From Rebecca billardiae RCC1528 (Eukaryota; Haptophyta): a stretch of 64,000 nt of DNA. The first letter of the stretch is position 1; every line of letters starts with the position of its first letter. Location of the stretch: positions 1,488,001 to 1,552,000 of the forward strand of contig OZ251223.1 of assembly GCA_965240325.2 (NCBI GenBank), written 5' to 3'. The notes below the pieces were generated by a model. That model did no database searches. It saw nothing but the letters and a program-made list of their open reading frames with translations, and was not told the origin of the DNA. The position numbers were made by a program, and so were the translations under genes. Below are positions 50,845 to 60,746 of the stretch, in pieces.

Positions 50845-51972
50845 TCAGCCCGCCGGATGCAAGCGATCTCGCAGCAGCCGCCAGACCACGGAGAAGAGCA
50901 TCGACTGCATCGCGTTGGTCATCAGCTTTGTGCCGAGCCCGCGCGTCGCGAGGCCGACAACGCCGTCCGCCTCGAGCACGCGCCGCATCGCGTGCAGGTA
51001 CGAGATCTGGGTGGGGAAGGTCTGCTTCACCACCTTGACCACGCGCACGCCGTTCGAGCAGCAGTCCGACAGCACGCTCGCCGCGAGGCCCATCACCCCG
51101 TGCCGCACCACCCGCGCCGCCGTCCCGCGCGCGGCGGGCGGCAGCGAGAGGTCGAGCAGATTGTACGTGTAGAACCACGGGAAGAAGCCGACCGCCGTGG
51201 CGGCCGCGCCGCCAAACGCGCCGTCCCAGAGGACGAGCATGCCGTGCGCGGCGACCTTGCGGCGCAGCTGTGCCGTGCCCGACGCGCCGGTCACCTGCAG
51301 CATCGTCTTGAACGTGTCCACGGGCGTGATCAGCAGCCGCCAGCTCGTCGTGAGCAGGGTGGCGAGGGCGGTCGTGCCGGCCGTTTGCATGCCGCCCGCG
51401 GGCACGACGAGCGCGTGCAGGAGCGCGTTGGAGGCGGTGTCGCCGAAGCGCGAGAGGGGCGCCTGCAGCAGCGCCGGGAGCAGACCGCGGTAGAAGCGGA
51501 GCACGCCGCCCTCGGCGTACAGCTTCGCCAGCGCCTCGCGTGTCGTGAGCGAGCCGTGCGCCTGCTGGTAGTTGACGGTCGTGCGAAGCCACATGAAGCA
51601 GAGCACGTTGATCACCATGGAGAGCCCGCCGGCGACGCCGCTGCGGGCGGCCTCGGTGAAGATGTGCACGAGGGGAGATGTCGGTGCCCACAGACCGCTG
51701 CTCTGCGAGACCGACAGCACGAGCGCCGCCAGCGGCACGCCGGCAATGAGCAGCAGCCCAGCGCTGGCGAGCACGGCTTGCGAGCGATGCGACGACTCTT
51801 TGCCTCCGGATGCCGGCTTGTCGCGGTCGCTCAGCGCGCGAGAGGTAAGTGGCTCCATCTCGTCGTCGTCATCGCTGCGCGCTGCACCCGGGCTGCGCCC
51901 GGCCTCCAGCGCATCCAGCGCCGCGGAGTCGGCAAGGCCCTTGCGCGCCATCGCCCGCCCAGGGCCGCGCAT
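50845..51972 (-). CDS. Mitochondrial carrier family (SLC25-like) transporter
   Basis: 375 aa from the ATG at 51972 (an alternative ATG lies at 51951). Three carrier-type repeats are visible. Repeat 1 has the GVLRFYRGLLPALLQAPLSR region typical of the family. Repeat 2 carries the only canonical PxDxx[KR] motif (PVDTFKTMLQ) followed by VLWDGAFGGAAATAVGFFPW. Repeat 3 has a degenerate motif and ends GLATRGLGTKLMTNAMQSML. An N-terminal hydrophobic segment (ASAGLLLIAGVPLAALVLSV) follows a ~55-residue acidic/basic tail. The family exchanges metabolites or nucleotides across the inner membrane of mitochondria or related organelles; degenerate signatures make the substrate unpredictable. Its start is only 20 bp from that of the divergent gene. 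Confidence 0.75.
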   Translation of the reverse strand: MRGPGRAMARKGLADSAALDALEAGRSPGAARSDDDDEMEPLTSRALSDRDKPASGGKESSHRSQAVLASAGLLLIAGVPLAALVLSVSQSSGLWAPTSPLVHIFTEAARSGVAGGLSMVINVLCFMWLRTTVNYQQAHGSLTTREALAKLYAEGGVLRFYRGLLPALLQAPLSRFGDTASNALLHALVVPAGGMQTAGTTALATLLTTSWRLLITPVDTFKTMLQVTGASGTAQLRRKVAAHGMLVLWDGAFGGAAATAVGFFPWFYTYNLLDLSLPPAARGTAARVVRHGVMGLAASVLSDCCSNGVRVVKVVKQTFPTQISYLHAMRRVLEADGVVGLATRGLGTKLMTNAMQSMLFSVVWRLLRDRLHPAG

Positions 51973-51992
51973 GCGCTCTGGACGAATCCACG
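51973..51992. promoter_or_regulatory. 20-bp gap between divergent start codons
   Basis: The carrier (-) and the glycosyltransferase-like gene (+) have ATGs separated by 20 bp. Their promoters must overlap each other's transcribed regions, or the true starts are further inside (51951 for the carrier). Confidence 0.35.
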
Positions 51993-54665
51993 ATGGCGGT
52001 CGCCGCACGCCACGGCCAAGCAGCGTTGAGCATGCTCCTGCTTTGGGGCGTCGCCGCAGCCTGCGCTGCCGTGGGTGGCGCGGAGCAGCACGCGCCCGAT
52101 ACAGATCGCGGACATCCTCTGCCCTCGCCCGTTGCACGCGGCTCGGCGGCCGCGGAGCCCCCGCTGCGCGTGCTGCTCGCGATCGGGGGCGCGCACGCTC
52201 GCGACGGCGCACGCTGCGAGTGCGACTGCGTCTCGGAGCCGCGCCGAGCGGCGGCGCCGGCGGCGCTGTGCGCGGATGGCGCGTGCTGTCCGAGCGCTTC
52301 GCTGCTCGATGACGTGTCGGGCTTCGCGCGCGCGCTCCTCGCGCAGGGTGCCACGGCGCGCGTGCTCGGCTGCCTCCCAGAGGTGGAGGTGGGAACTGAC
52401 GGCGCGGGCGTGCGGTGGGTGGCGCACGCAGCGGCTGACGACGTGGCTGGGCTGGCGGGCGAGCGGGCCGACGTGCTCATTGAGCTGGGCCCCGTGGGAG
52501 CAGCCCGCCTGCCGCGCGCTCCGCCGCCGCGCGGCGCCGGCAGTGGAGCGGAGCCGCTGCTCAGCGCTCGCTGGGACCGGGCCGCAGGGCTGTTGCGATG
52601 GGCGCACTCGGGCGGCGGCGAGCCGAGCGGCGAGATCGCGCTGCACTCGAGCGCCCTCGCGCCGTACGAGGAGCTCGCCGACCCCGCGCAGCACAACGGC
52701 AGCGCGCGCGCGTGCACCGCCCGAGGCGCGCGCGCGCGCGCCAAGCATGCCTACTGCTTCAGCCAGCCACCTGCCGCTGGCCTGAGCGCTCTGCTGGCAA
52801 GGGCGTGGCCCGCCGTGCTTGCGCGCCACCCGGGGGCGCGGCTGCACGTGCTCTCCGCGCACGCGGCGGATCTGAGCGCGCCCGCGCTGCCCTCCACGCC
52901 CGCCGGCCCGCCGCCCGCTCGCCCGCTCGAGCCGCCGCCCAGCGGCGCACTGTTCCACGGCCGGCTGCGCGGCGCGCGGCTGCAGGCGGCGCTGCGCCGC
53001 TGCGCGTTTGAGCTGCTGCCGCCGAGCGGCGCGGACGCGGCCGAGTTGGAGCTCGGGGCGGTGGGCAGGGCGCTGGCGAACGGCGCGATCCCTATCAGCG
53101 CGCGCCCGCCGCACGCGGGCTGGCGCAACGTGAGCGGGCGGTGGGACCTTGGGCCACCGCCCGCGCGGCATGCCGCGTCGGCGGCTGCCATGGCTGCCAG
53201 CCTGGGCGGCGGCGCGGCCGATGCCGCCGCCGCCGCCGCGCGCGCTGACGACGACGGTCTGTGGGACGCGTGGCTGGCCGCGGTGGTGGCCGCGCCGGCG
53301 CGCAAGCTCGCGCAGCACCGCCGCGACATGCGCCGCTGGGCGTGCACCCACCTGCGCGCGGCGGACGCGGCCCAAGTGCTCGTGGCTGCGGGGCAGCAGC
53401 TCCGGCGCGATGACGCGGCCGCGACGTCCACGGCCGGCGCGGCCTCCGACGCGGCCGCCGACGCGGCCGAATGCGCAGTGCCGGCGGCGCTGCCGGCAGA
53501 TGGCACGGCGAGCGAGCTCGCGAGTGCCGGCCCCGCGGCCGCGCCTGGCATCGGCCTGGCCACCGCGCCCGCGGAGCAGCCGCCTGAGCCGCCCTCCGAG
53601 CCGGCGCACGAGCTCAGCCTGGGCGGCAGCGGCGGCTGGGCCCGGGAGCAGCCGCAGCCGTTTGCGGTGGAGCCTCTGTACAGCGCTGAGGACTCGGCGT
53701 CCCTCCCGCCCTTCGACGAGGGCCTCGAGCCCGGCCGAGCCGGGGCGGCGGGGCCGGCGCGGCTGAGCATCATCGCGCTGCTCGAGCCGCCCGCGGGCGC
53801 GCGCGCTGGCGCGTACGGCCCGTTGCTGCGCTCGGTGGCGCTGCAGAGCGACGGCCGCTCTGAGCTGCTGCTCGTGGACCCGCGCGCGGACGAGCGGCGC
53901 GCGGCCGCGCTCGAGCTGGCGGCCGAGCTCGGCGTGCGCGTGCGCGGCGTGCTGGGCGTGCCGCGCGCGGCGGGCCCTGCCGCCGCGCTGCGCGCCGCGC
54001 TCAACCTCGCGTGCTGCCCGGTGCTCTCGATCATCGTCGCGTCCGCGCCGTCTGTCGTGTGGCTCCCCCGCGGCTTTGTCGCGCACACGCTCGCACACTT
54101 TGAGCGCGAGGGCGCGCGCACCGGCGCCGCAGCGCTGGCGTACGAGCATTGGCACCTGACGATCCCGAGGAAGGAGCTGAACAAGAGCGCGGGCGCGCAC
54201 GACCTGGACGCGCTCGCGCCGCCGCTCACGCGCGCACCCAGCCGTACCGGCTGGCGCGTCGTCCGGCGCTGCGCCGTCCTCGACACCGAGCCCTCGGAGG
54301 CGGCGGAGCGCGCCGCCACGCCGGCTCCGCAGCCGGCCGAGCCCGCCGCTGCCGCCACTGACCCGTGCTCGTCTCCGCCCGCACTCGTCCTCAGCGCGCG
54401 CGGCGTGCTCTCGCCGACAGAGGAGGACGCCCAACTGGCTGAGGGGCTTGCTGGCCTGCGGGACCAAGCGTCGGCGGGCGCGCTGCCGCACCCGTCGGTG
54501 CTCCTCGACGCGCGCGCGGCATCGCACGTCGTCGAGATTGGCTTCGTCGCCATGGACGACGACGCTTCCCAGCCGGCGGCGGGGGTTCCTGACGTTGCGG
54601 AGGATGCTCGCGATGACGACGAGGATGCCTACGGCACGGTCGTCGCTGCGACGAGCAGTGAGTGA
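51993..54665 (+). CDS. Secretory-pathway protein with two glycosyltransferase-like modules
   Basis: 890 aa from the ATG at 51993, giving a signal peptide or anchor (HGQAALSMLLLWGVAAACAA). The first module (about 50-480) ends with a GT-B-like pattern: RLHVLSAHAADLS, LFHGRLRGARLQAALRRC, and AELELGAVGRALANGAIPIS, where GT4-type or fucosyltransferase-type enzymes bind the donor nucleotide. The second (about 590-730) resembles a GT-A/GT2 start: ARLSIIALLEPP, LLRSVALQSDGRSELLLVDP, then AAALRAALNLACCPVLSIIV and WLPRGFVAHTLAHFE, but the acidic DXD position is not clear. A Cys-rich N-terminus suits a lumenal location. The acidic C-terminus is low-complexity. Assignment is by fold pattern only; it may be an inactive or novel family. 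Confidence 0.5.
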   Translation: MAVAARHGQAALSMLLLWGVAAACAAVGGAEQHAPDTDRGHPLPSPVARGSAAAEPPLRVLLAIGGAHARDGARCECDCVSEPRRAAAPAALCADGACCPSASLLDDVSGFARALLAQGATARVLGCLPEVEVGTDGAGVRWVAHAAADDVAGLAGERADVLIELGPVGAARLPRAPPPRGAGSGAEPLLSARWDRAAGLLRWAHSGGGEPSGEIALHSSALAPYEELADPAQHNGSARACTARGARARAKHAYCFSQPPAAGLSALLARAWPAVLARHPGARLHVLSAHAADLSAPALPSTPAGPPPARPLEPPPSGALFHGRLRGARLQAALRRCAFELLPPSGADAAELELGAVGRALANGAIPISARPPHAGWRNVSGRWDLGPPPARHAASAAAMAASLGGGAADAAAAAARADDDGLWDAWLAAVVAAPARKLAQHRRDMRRWACTHLRAADAAQVLVAAGQQLRRDDAAATSTAGAASDAAADAAECAVPAALPADGTASELASAGPAAAPGIGLATAPAEQPPEPPSEPAHELSLGGSGGWAREQPQPFAVEPLYSAEDSASLPPFDEGLEPGRAGAAGPARLSIIALLEPPAGARAGAYGPLLRSVALQSDGRSELLLVDPRADERRAAALELAAELGVRVRGVLGVPRAAGPAAALRAALNLACCPVLSIIVASAPSVVWLPRGFVAHTLAHFEREGARTGAAALAYEHWHLTIPRKELNKSAGAHDLDALAPPLTRAPSRTGWRVVRRCAVLDTEPSEAAERAATPAPQPAEPAAAATDPCSSPPALVLSARGVLSPTEEDAQLAEGLAGLRDQASAGALPHPSVLLDARAASHVVEIGFVAMDDDASQPAAGVPDVAEDARDDDEDAYGTVVAATSSE

Positions 54666-55232
54666 CGACGAGTCGCTGACCGTTTCTTTTTATTTATTCG
54701 TCAGTAGTGACTAGTGTCATCGTCGCGCGAATGTCAATTCGATGACGACATTGACATCATCGGCCGCGGTCAATGACAATGGTCATCGCGCATGATGATG
54801 ATGAAAATGCGGGCGCAACAAAATATTCGTCCGTCCGCCGGCCGACGTGACCGGCGGTCGCGGCAGACGGCTCACTGACACTAGTTGCCACTTCAATTTT
54901 GCCGCGCCGGAGTGTCACGTCCGCAGTTCATCATCGTCACCGCGTACGTAGTTGCCTCGACGCCCACGGCCGGGCGGCGCGGCCCAGCGCCAGCTGCCCG
55001 CGAGGCAGGACCTGGCACTCGATAGTTCGTCATCGTCAGTCTCAGCTCAGTCAATAGCTACAGTACCTTAAGTCCGAGTTATTGGCGGCCGTGTGCTGGG
55101 TCTGCACGCAGCGTGCGGCCAGGCTGCCGGCGGACTCCTGTCGGGGTAAACGCTCACACGGCACTCAGATTGGTGTGCGCGCGCCATCCTGGTACACAAG
55201 GCCAGTGGCCGCGTGCGCACGGCGGCGCGTGT
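54666..55232. other. Intergenic between convergent genes, no gene seen
   Basis: 3' flanks of the glycosyltransferase-like gene (+) and the acid phosphatase gene (-). Very rich in GATGA/GACGA/TCATCG words at 54660-54810. Confidence 0.5.
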
Positions 55233-56885
55233 TCACACGCGCACCAGCGGTTCGCGCGCGCCGTCGTTGGCGAGCCAAGCGGGGCCTGCGCGCTGCCTGG
55301 CGCCACGCGCCTGCACGGATGCCCAGCCCGTCGCCTGCGCGCTGGGGACGCGGCCGAAGATGCGGCGATTCGCCGCGGCGCCGCCCTCTCGCACGGCATC
55401 GATCGCGGCCATGACGAGGACGCACGCGGCCATTGCGGCGCTCACCCAGGGCCACGTGCGCCGAGAGGCGGCCGAGCCCATGGCGCCGACGGATGCGGAC
55501 GCGCCGGGCGCCTGCCGCGCGCTGCGCAGCAGCGTGGGCGGGCCCGCCGGCGGCCGGCACGCGTGCTCCCAGCCGTCGTCGTCGAGGGCCAACGGGGCGA
55601 CGACGGCCTCGAATGCGGCGAACGGGCACAGGCTCGCGTTCGGCGCGCAGCCCGCCAGCCGGTGCGTGATGACCTTGCCGTCGTACAAGAGGCGCACGTG
55701 TGGCTCGCGCGCGCCACCCTCCGCACCTGCCTGCGCGCCGGGCGCGGGCAGCCAAATCTCCACGAGCAGGTTGGCGGCGTACTTTGCCCAGAGGCCATCG
55801 TACACGCCGAGCGCCGAGAGCAGCGGCATGATGGTCGAGTCGTGCCCCGACCACAGCGCGAGCTTCGGCCGGCCCAGCAGCCCGTCCACCGCGCCGCGCG
55901 TGTGCGCGCGCAGCTCCTCCAGCACGCGCGCCATCGCGAGCTTGGACCAGCTCGCGTTGGCGTGGAGCATCAGCCGCGCAAACGAGGCCTGCAGGGCGGT
56001 CCACGCCTGTTCGTGGAGCGGCCCGTCCACGCGGAGCGCCTTGGGCAGCGACGAGCCCGCGTCCTGCGCCGACGCGCCGCACGTGCTCGCCATGAGGCAG
56101 TCGAGGGCGGGGTTGCCCCGGAGGGAGGCTAAGTCACCCTCGCCGACGGCGGAGGCGACGGCGTGCCGCGCCGCCTTGTCCGCGGCGACGGCCTCCCTGT
56201 CGGCGGCGAACGCGGCCTCCGCCTCGGCGGCGATGGTATCGAGGCGCGGGCACGCACCAGGGTTCGCCCAGAGCCAGTCCATGTCGTGCTCCGCGACCTC
56301 CCAGCGGATGGGATGGTCAGCGCGTGCGCGCGCGACGGCCGCGGCCGTGCCCGGCGCGCTCGGGGGCGTGAGCAGGCCGACGATGAGCTCCTGGCCGGAC
56401 GCCATGGCCCGCGGCGCTGTGGAGGAGCGGAGCGCGACGCCCGTCTCGCCGAAGCGCGGCACGGCCTCCGGCAGCAGCGGCGCGATCGTCGCATTGTTGC
56501 CGACGTACGCAGCGCGCAGGGAGGCGCCGAGAGCGCGCAGCTGCGCGCGCCCCTCGTCGAGGAGCTGGCCGGCGGCGCAGTGCGTGCGCGCGCCGAGGAC
56601 CATGCGCGCGCCGCCGTAGACGACGTCAAAGTCGAGCCCGCCCAGTGCCACCTTGCTCTCCGGCTGCTCGCACTGCCACGCCGTCGCGCTCGCATCGAAG
56701 CCCGGCCAGCACTCGAACGCCGCCTGCGGAGTGCGCGCGCCGTGGCGAATGACCGCCGCGGCGGATGCCAAGCGCAGGCCCGCACGCTCGTCCACGGGCA
56801 CGGGCGGCACGGGCGGCGTCGGACTCCGCCCGCAGTACGGGTGGTCCACCGCGGCAAGAAAGGCCAGCAGTCCTGCGAGCGCCAT
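55233..56885 (-). CDS. Histidine acid phosphatase family protein, membrane-anchored
   Basis: 550 aa from the ATG at 56885, which gives a hydrophobic N-terminus (MALAGLLAFLAAVDH) fitting a signal peptide; the frame is open further upstream but has no ATG. The catalytic motif RHGARTP is at 47-53 (His48 would be the phosphate-accepting nucleophile) and the C-terminal HD proton donor is in SGHDSTIMPLLSALG (His348, Asp349). Spacing and length fit branch-2 histidine phosphatases such as lysosomal acid phosphatase or 2-phosphoxylose phosphatase. A second hydrophobic segment (WPWVSAAMAACVLVMAAI) near the C-terminus suggests a single-pass lumenal protein with a short basic tail. Substrate is not predictable. 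Divergent from the FAM151-like gene. Confidence 0.88.
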   Translation of the reverse strand: MALAGLLAFLAAVDHPYCGRSPTPPVPPVPVDERAGLRLASAAAVIRHGARTPQAAFECWPGFDASATAWQCEQPESKVALGGLDFDVVYGGARMVLGARTHCAAGQLLDEGRAQLRALGASLRAAYVGNNATIAPLLPEAVPRFGETGVALRSSTAPRAMASGQELIVGLLTPPSAPGTAAAVARARADHPIRWEVAEHDMDWLWANPGACPRLDTIAAEAEAAFAADREAVAADKAARHAVASAVGEGDLASLRGNPALDCLMASTCGASAQDAGSSLPKALRVDGPLHEQAWTALQASFARLMLHANASWSKLAMARVLEELRAHTRGAVDGLLGRPKLALWSGHDSTIMPLLSALGVYDGLWAKYAANLLVEIWLPAPGAQAGAEGGAREPHVRLLYDGKVITHRLAGCAPNASLCPFAAFEAVVAPLALDDDGWEHACRPPAGPPTLLRSARQAPGASASVGAMGSAASRRTWPWVSAAMAACVLVMAAIDAVREGGAAANRRIFGRVPSAQATGWASVQARGARQRAGPAWLANDGAREPLVRV

Positions 56886-57165
56886 GGCGAGCAGCTGCTG
56901 GAACACGGCGATGCTGGCCGCGAGTCGCCGTGAGCAGCAGAGCAGGTCTGCAGCCGGCCAGCCTGCCACGCGCCCGAATTTCCGCAGGCGAGTTTGAATT
57001 TCGCGCGACGAGCGAAAGAAGTCGGTTTGAGTCCTTGGTCGAGATGCAATCTCGACCTACTGATGACGCAAAAGTGATGATGCCAAACGGCTTCACGCGC
57101 CGAACAAGTTACAAGTCGGCGACAGGTTGGGCATCCGCCGCCTTCGACGCGCGTCGTCTGCGCGC
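56886..57165. promoter_or_regulatory. 280-bp shared upstream region of a divergent pair
   Basis: Between the acid phosphatase (-) and FAM151-like (+) ATGs. Open frames run through it from both genes using non-ATG codons, so longer N-termini or upstream exons cannot be excluded. Confidence 0.35.
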
Positions 57166-58215
57166 ATGTCGCCCGTGCGCCCGGACCCTCTTCAGCGCTG
57201 GGCGCACTCCACCAACTCGTCTGCGAGGCTCAGGCTCGCGCTCGACGATCCGACGGTGACCGCCATTGAGGCGGATGTTCTTATGGGCTCGAACCCCCGC
57301 GAGCCGATTATGTCGCACCACCGGCGCACGTCCGACCTGTCGCTCCGCACCTTTTTGGACGAGTGCGTCGCAGCCGCGCGCCCGGTGCACATCAAGCTCG
57401 ACTTTAAGGAGAGCGGTGCAGTACACGCAGGTCTGCCACTGGTCGCCCAGCACCTGGAGGCCTTCGCGCGCCGGGGGCAGTGCGTGTGGCTTAACGCAGA
57501 CGTGCTGCCGGGGCCTGGCAACCGATCGTCCGACCCATGCATCGATGGCGACGAGTTCGTGCAGGCGGTGCGGGCGATCTGCTTCCCGTGCCCCGCGCTC
57601 TCCCTTGGCTGGCGCACCGGCTTCTCCTCCGCCGACACGTACACGGAGGAGGACATGTCGTCCATGGTCAAGCTCCTCTCCCGCCACCGGCTGCTCGAGG
57701 GTGGCCAGCTCGCCTTCGCCGTCTCGGCGCGCTTCTTGCTGCGGAACGTGCAGCCCATCTTGCCGCTGCTCAACGCCGCGCCGCACGCGCAGCTGTGCGT
57801 GTGGACGGGCACGGGCGAGCCCGCGCTCTCCGCCGGCAAGGCGAGGCAGCTGAGCATCGCGCTCGAGTCGGTGTGCGAGCGGGTTGGCTACGACATCCGA
57901 GTGGCCGAGACACTGCTGTGGGGCCTCGCGAGCGACCTGGCGACGGATGCGTTCCTCTTGGGGCGCGACGCGTGCGTCGGCGTCGCCGACCATGCCTACT
58001 CATCTCTGCTGTGCGCGCACGGCTGCCTGGCCGCGCCATGCAGCGGCGACGACGACGCGCGCCATGCCAGCGCCTACAGCGCGCTCCCTTCCGAGGACTC
58101 GCTGTCTGAGCAGCGGCGCCCGACGGCGTCGAACGGTGCGTTGCCGGAATGGTGTGCTGTTATTGATGTACATCAGGTGCCGAGCCCAATAAAGCAAGAC
58201 CGGAGCGATGCTTAG
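57166..58215 (+). CDS. FAM151/menorin-like protein (DUF2181)
   Basis: 349 aa from the ATG at 57166. Conserved DUF2181 signatures appear in order: WAHSTNSSARLRLAL, AIEADVLMGS, EPIMSHH, VHIKLDFKESGAV, VWLNADVLPGPG, ALSLGWRTGFSS, a YTEEDM helix, VSARFLLRN and LCVWTGTGEP. The domain has a TIM-barrel-like, GDPD-related fold with acidic and His residues at the strand ends (EAD, HH, KLDF, NAD), which suggests metal-dependent chemistry, but the activity is not established. The final ~50 residues are variable. No clear signal peptide after this start. Length fits the family. Confidence 0.85.
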   Translation: MSPVRPDPLQRWAHSTNSSARLRLALDDPTVTAIEADVLMGSNPREPIMSHHRRTSDLSLRTFLDECVAAARPVHIKLDFKESGAVHAGLPLVAQHLEAFARRGQCVWLNADVLPGPGNRSSDPCIDGDEFVQAVRAICFPCPALSLGWRTGFSSADTYTEEDMSSMVKLLSRHRLLEGGQLAFAVSARFLLRNVQPILPLLNAAPHAQLCVWTGTGEPALSAGKARQLSIALESVCERVGYDIRVAETLLWGLASDLATDAFLLGRDACVGVADHAYSSLLCAHGCLAAPCSGDDDARHASAYSALPSEDSLSEQRRPTASNGALPEWCAVIDVHQVPSPIKQDRSDA

Positions 58216-58933
58216 CAGACGGTGATGCGCAGCATGCTGGATTGCTGCGGCCGTAGCGGCGAGTTTATAGCTATAGCCTCGGTAAGGCTCACATTCGCTG
58301 GTAACGCGGGCAGCCAATACGGCTACGGTAACAGCTACCGACTACCGTCGTAACAGTTCAACAAGGCAGCAGTCTGCCTTAGAAGGCACCCGCACCGCGC
58401 GAGTCCGCTGCTAGCTTATACTTCAACTTTTATTACTTCGTCAAGTTCGTAGCACAGTAGTTACAAGTACTATGCGCTAGAGAGAGAGACTAGAGACAGA
58501 GAGAGCGCTCTACGCATCAGTTTATTTATTAGACGCGGATGGTAATAACGTTAGCCCGTCCGTTACAGGCGTATAACGACGACTGAGTGACAGTGTATAG
58601 TATACACTGATTTATTACGACTAGATAATTTGCTGCATGTAGCTTCTAAGTTAAAGTTAGCAGATGTACTGCTAGCAGTGCTACTTTGATATGATCGAGC
58701 TTAATACTCTCTCTCGATCTCTCGTCTCATCTAGTCAGTAGTCGATCTCTGCTCTCTGACTTCTGAGTCACTAATCTGAGTGCTGACGAGAATCCGTCAT
58801 CCGTCTCACGCGGGGCCGGGTAACTCGTCTGGCTCTCCGTCTCTCTCTCAGATTCGGCGAAGCTACACCGATCACCCTCGTTGACGACTACTGAGTACTG
58901 TGACGATCGAACGTCGCGCGCCGTCATTAAACA
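58216..58933. other. AT-richer intergenic between convergent genes, no gene seen
   Basis: 3' flanks of the FAM151-like and GCN5 genes. Includes short purine runs (GAGAGAGA near 58480-58505) and pyrimidine runs (CTCTCTC near 58708), but no coding frame. Confidence 0.5.
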
Positions 58934-60523
58934 TCATCCAGCCGCCTCAGCGTCACACCGCACTTCCTGCGCGTCGCTGAGCATGCTGTCGTGAAGGCTG
59001 ATCATCGTGTTGGCGCAGTCCGCGTAGATGTTCTCCTCGCCGTTGTACGTGAGGCAGTTCTTGCACATCATCCTGATGTCGGCGGTGAACATGCGCAATG
59101 TCCGATAGTAGCCTGCCGCGGGGAGGATGGCGGTCGCGGATGCGATCGCGCACGCGCATGGCTGCTCAGCCCCGCCAGGCGCGCGCCTCACGGGCGCCGC
59201 GCGCGCTCGCGCACCGATCTCGAGCCGTCGCTGCGCCATCGCGAGATCGATCGGCCGCTTGATGACTTCGTAGTAGTCGGGGGCCTCGGTGACGTCGACC
59301 GGCGCCAGGAACGGCCACGAGTCCGCGTGCGAGACGAGCGCTTGCAGCGCGCGCTCGATGATCGCGCTGAGCGTGCTCTTCTCGCCCGCGAGCGTGTACT
59401 CGTACCGCGGCAGCTGCACGCCCGTCTCGGCGAGCCCCGGGATGTCGGCCGCGGTCTGGATCGGGCCTCGCGAGCCGATGACGTCGCCGTGCTCGTCGAG
59501 CGGGAAGGTGTGCCGCTCGGTGATCGGCGTCTGCATCACGTGCGAGCTGCTCATGGTGCGCATCCGCTCGAGGATCGCCTGCCGCTGCGCCTCGATCATC
59601 TTGGGCAGGTTGGTGTAGTCGATGTGCTCGGAAATGCTGCACTCCATCAGCGTGCCGCCGTCGTAGTCCTTGATGAAGCCGACCCAGCGCTCGCGCTTCA
59701 TCGTCACCTGGCGCGAGAAGCCCTGCTTCTTGAAGTAGCCGATCGCGTAGTTGTCCGCGTACGTGAGGAAGTACTCGATCCCGTCCTTCTTCGCGGCCTG
59801 CTTGAGCTGGTTCATCATGCGCGTGCCGAAGCCCTTCACCTGACGCGTCGCCGTCACCGCGCAGAACGCGATCTCGGCGAAGCCCTGCGTGAAGTGCGGG
59901 CGGTAGCACACGCCGCCGACGATCTCGCCATCGTTCATGCACACGAGCGAGTAGTGGTTGCTGCACCGCGCGCGCGCAGGCGGTGCGCAGCCCGCTGCCG
60001 CAGCACAGTCAGCGCGCGCGCGCGCGGCGCGAGCGCACGCCCGTGCCTGCGCGTGCACACGCACCGGTCGAACACGAGGCGGACGATGTACTCTTTGGGC
60101 ATCTTGGGCAGCTGCTTCGCGAAGATGTTCTTCAGCGCGATCAGCTGCACCATCGTCTCCTCAGAGCCATCGTTGGTGATGACGATAAACTTGAGCTCGC
60201 CGGAGCGCTCCATCTCCTGCGCACGCGCGAGGCGTGGCGCGCGGGGACGTGAGTCGAGCCGCGCGCGCGCCAGACGTCGAGACGCCAGGCGGGCGGGCGG
60301 CGATCGAAGTAGGCGGGCGACTCGCGCCGCCTGCGCTGGTAGCGCGGACCATGACCTCGCGCTGGCGCATCAGCGGCGTCGCGCGTGGCGGCTTGCTGCT
60401 CGTGTTCGCAGGCGCGGGCGCAGAATCAGTGCGTGCCTCCTTCTCGGCCGGCTCTGCCTCGTCTGCCGCTGGCGCGCCATCCTCCTCGCCGTCCTCGCGT
60501 GAGCGCTTTGTGCCGCTGTCCAT
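58934..60523 (-). CDS. GCN5: GCN5-type histone acetyltransferase with bromodomain
   Basis: Four inferred exons (60523-60356, 60216-60065, 59960-59215, 59112-58934) give 414 aa. After an acidic, low-complexity N-terminus comes the acetyltransferase domain: [60 protein letters not shown] (catalytic Glu region and acetyl-CoA loop), [19 protein letters not shown] and [11 protein letters not shown]. The C-terminal bromodomain has [27 protein letters not shown] and [12 protein letters not shown]. Introns 60217-60355, 59961-60064 and 59113-59214 are GT-AG; splicing restores FDRNHYSLV and LEIGYYRTL, which match the family. Gcn5 acetylates histone H3 within SAGA-like coactivators. The protein lacks the PCAF homology domain of animal forms, like the shorter yeast type. 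Confidence 0.93.
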
Positions 60524-60746
60524 TCTTGAACGCGCACGTGGCAGGCAAGTGAGTGCCCGGCGGGCACGCTCACAAGCGTGCCCTGCGCCACCGTGCTGCC
60601 GGGTGCGCGACGTTGGCCAGTGAGGCATTCGCTGCGCTGTGTCGGTGGCCCCGGCCGCCCACCGATTGTCAGTCCGGTCGAGGTGGCCGTTCTAGCTCAA
60701 TCAAATGACATCACTCATCAGTAGAAGACAGTATGATAGTTAAGAC

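Noticed and set aside
52751-54553. Long antisense ORF over the glycosyltransferase-like gene
   Set aside because: No domain, Ser/Ala-rich shadow composition, and the plus frame has a signal peptide and ordered segments.
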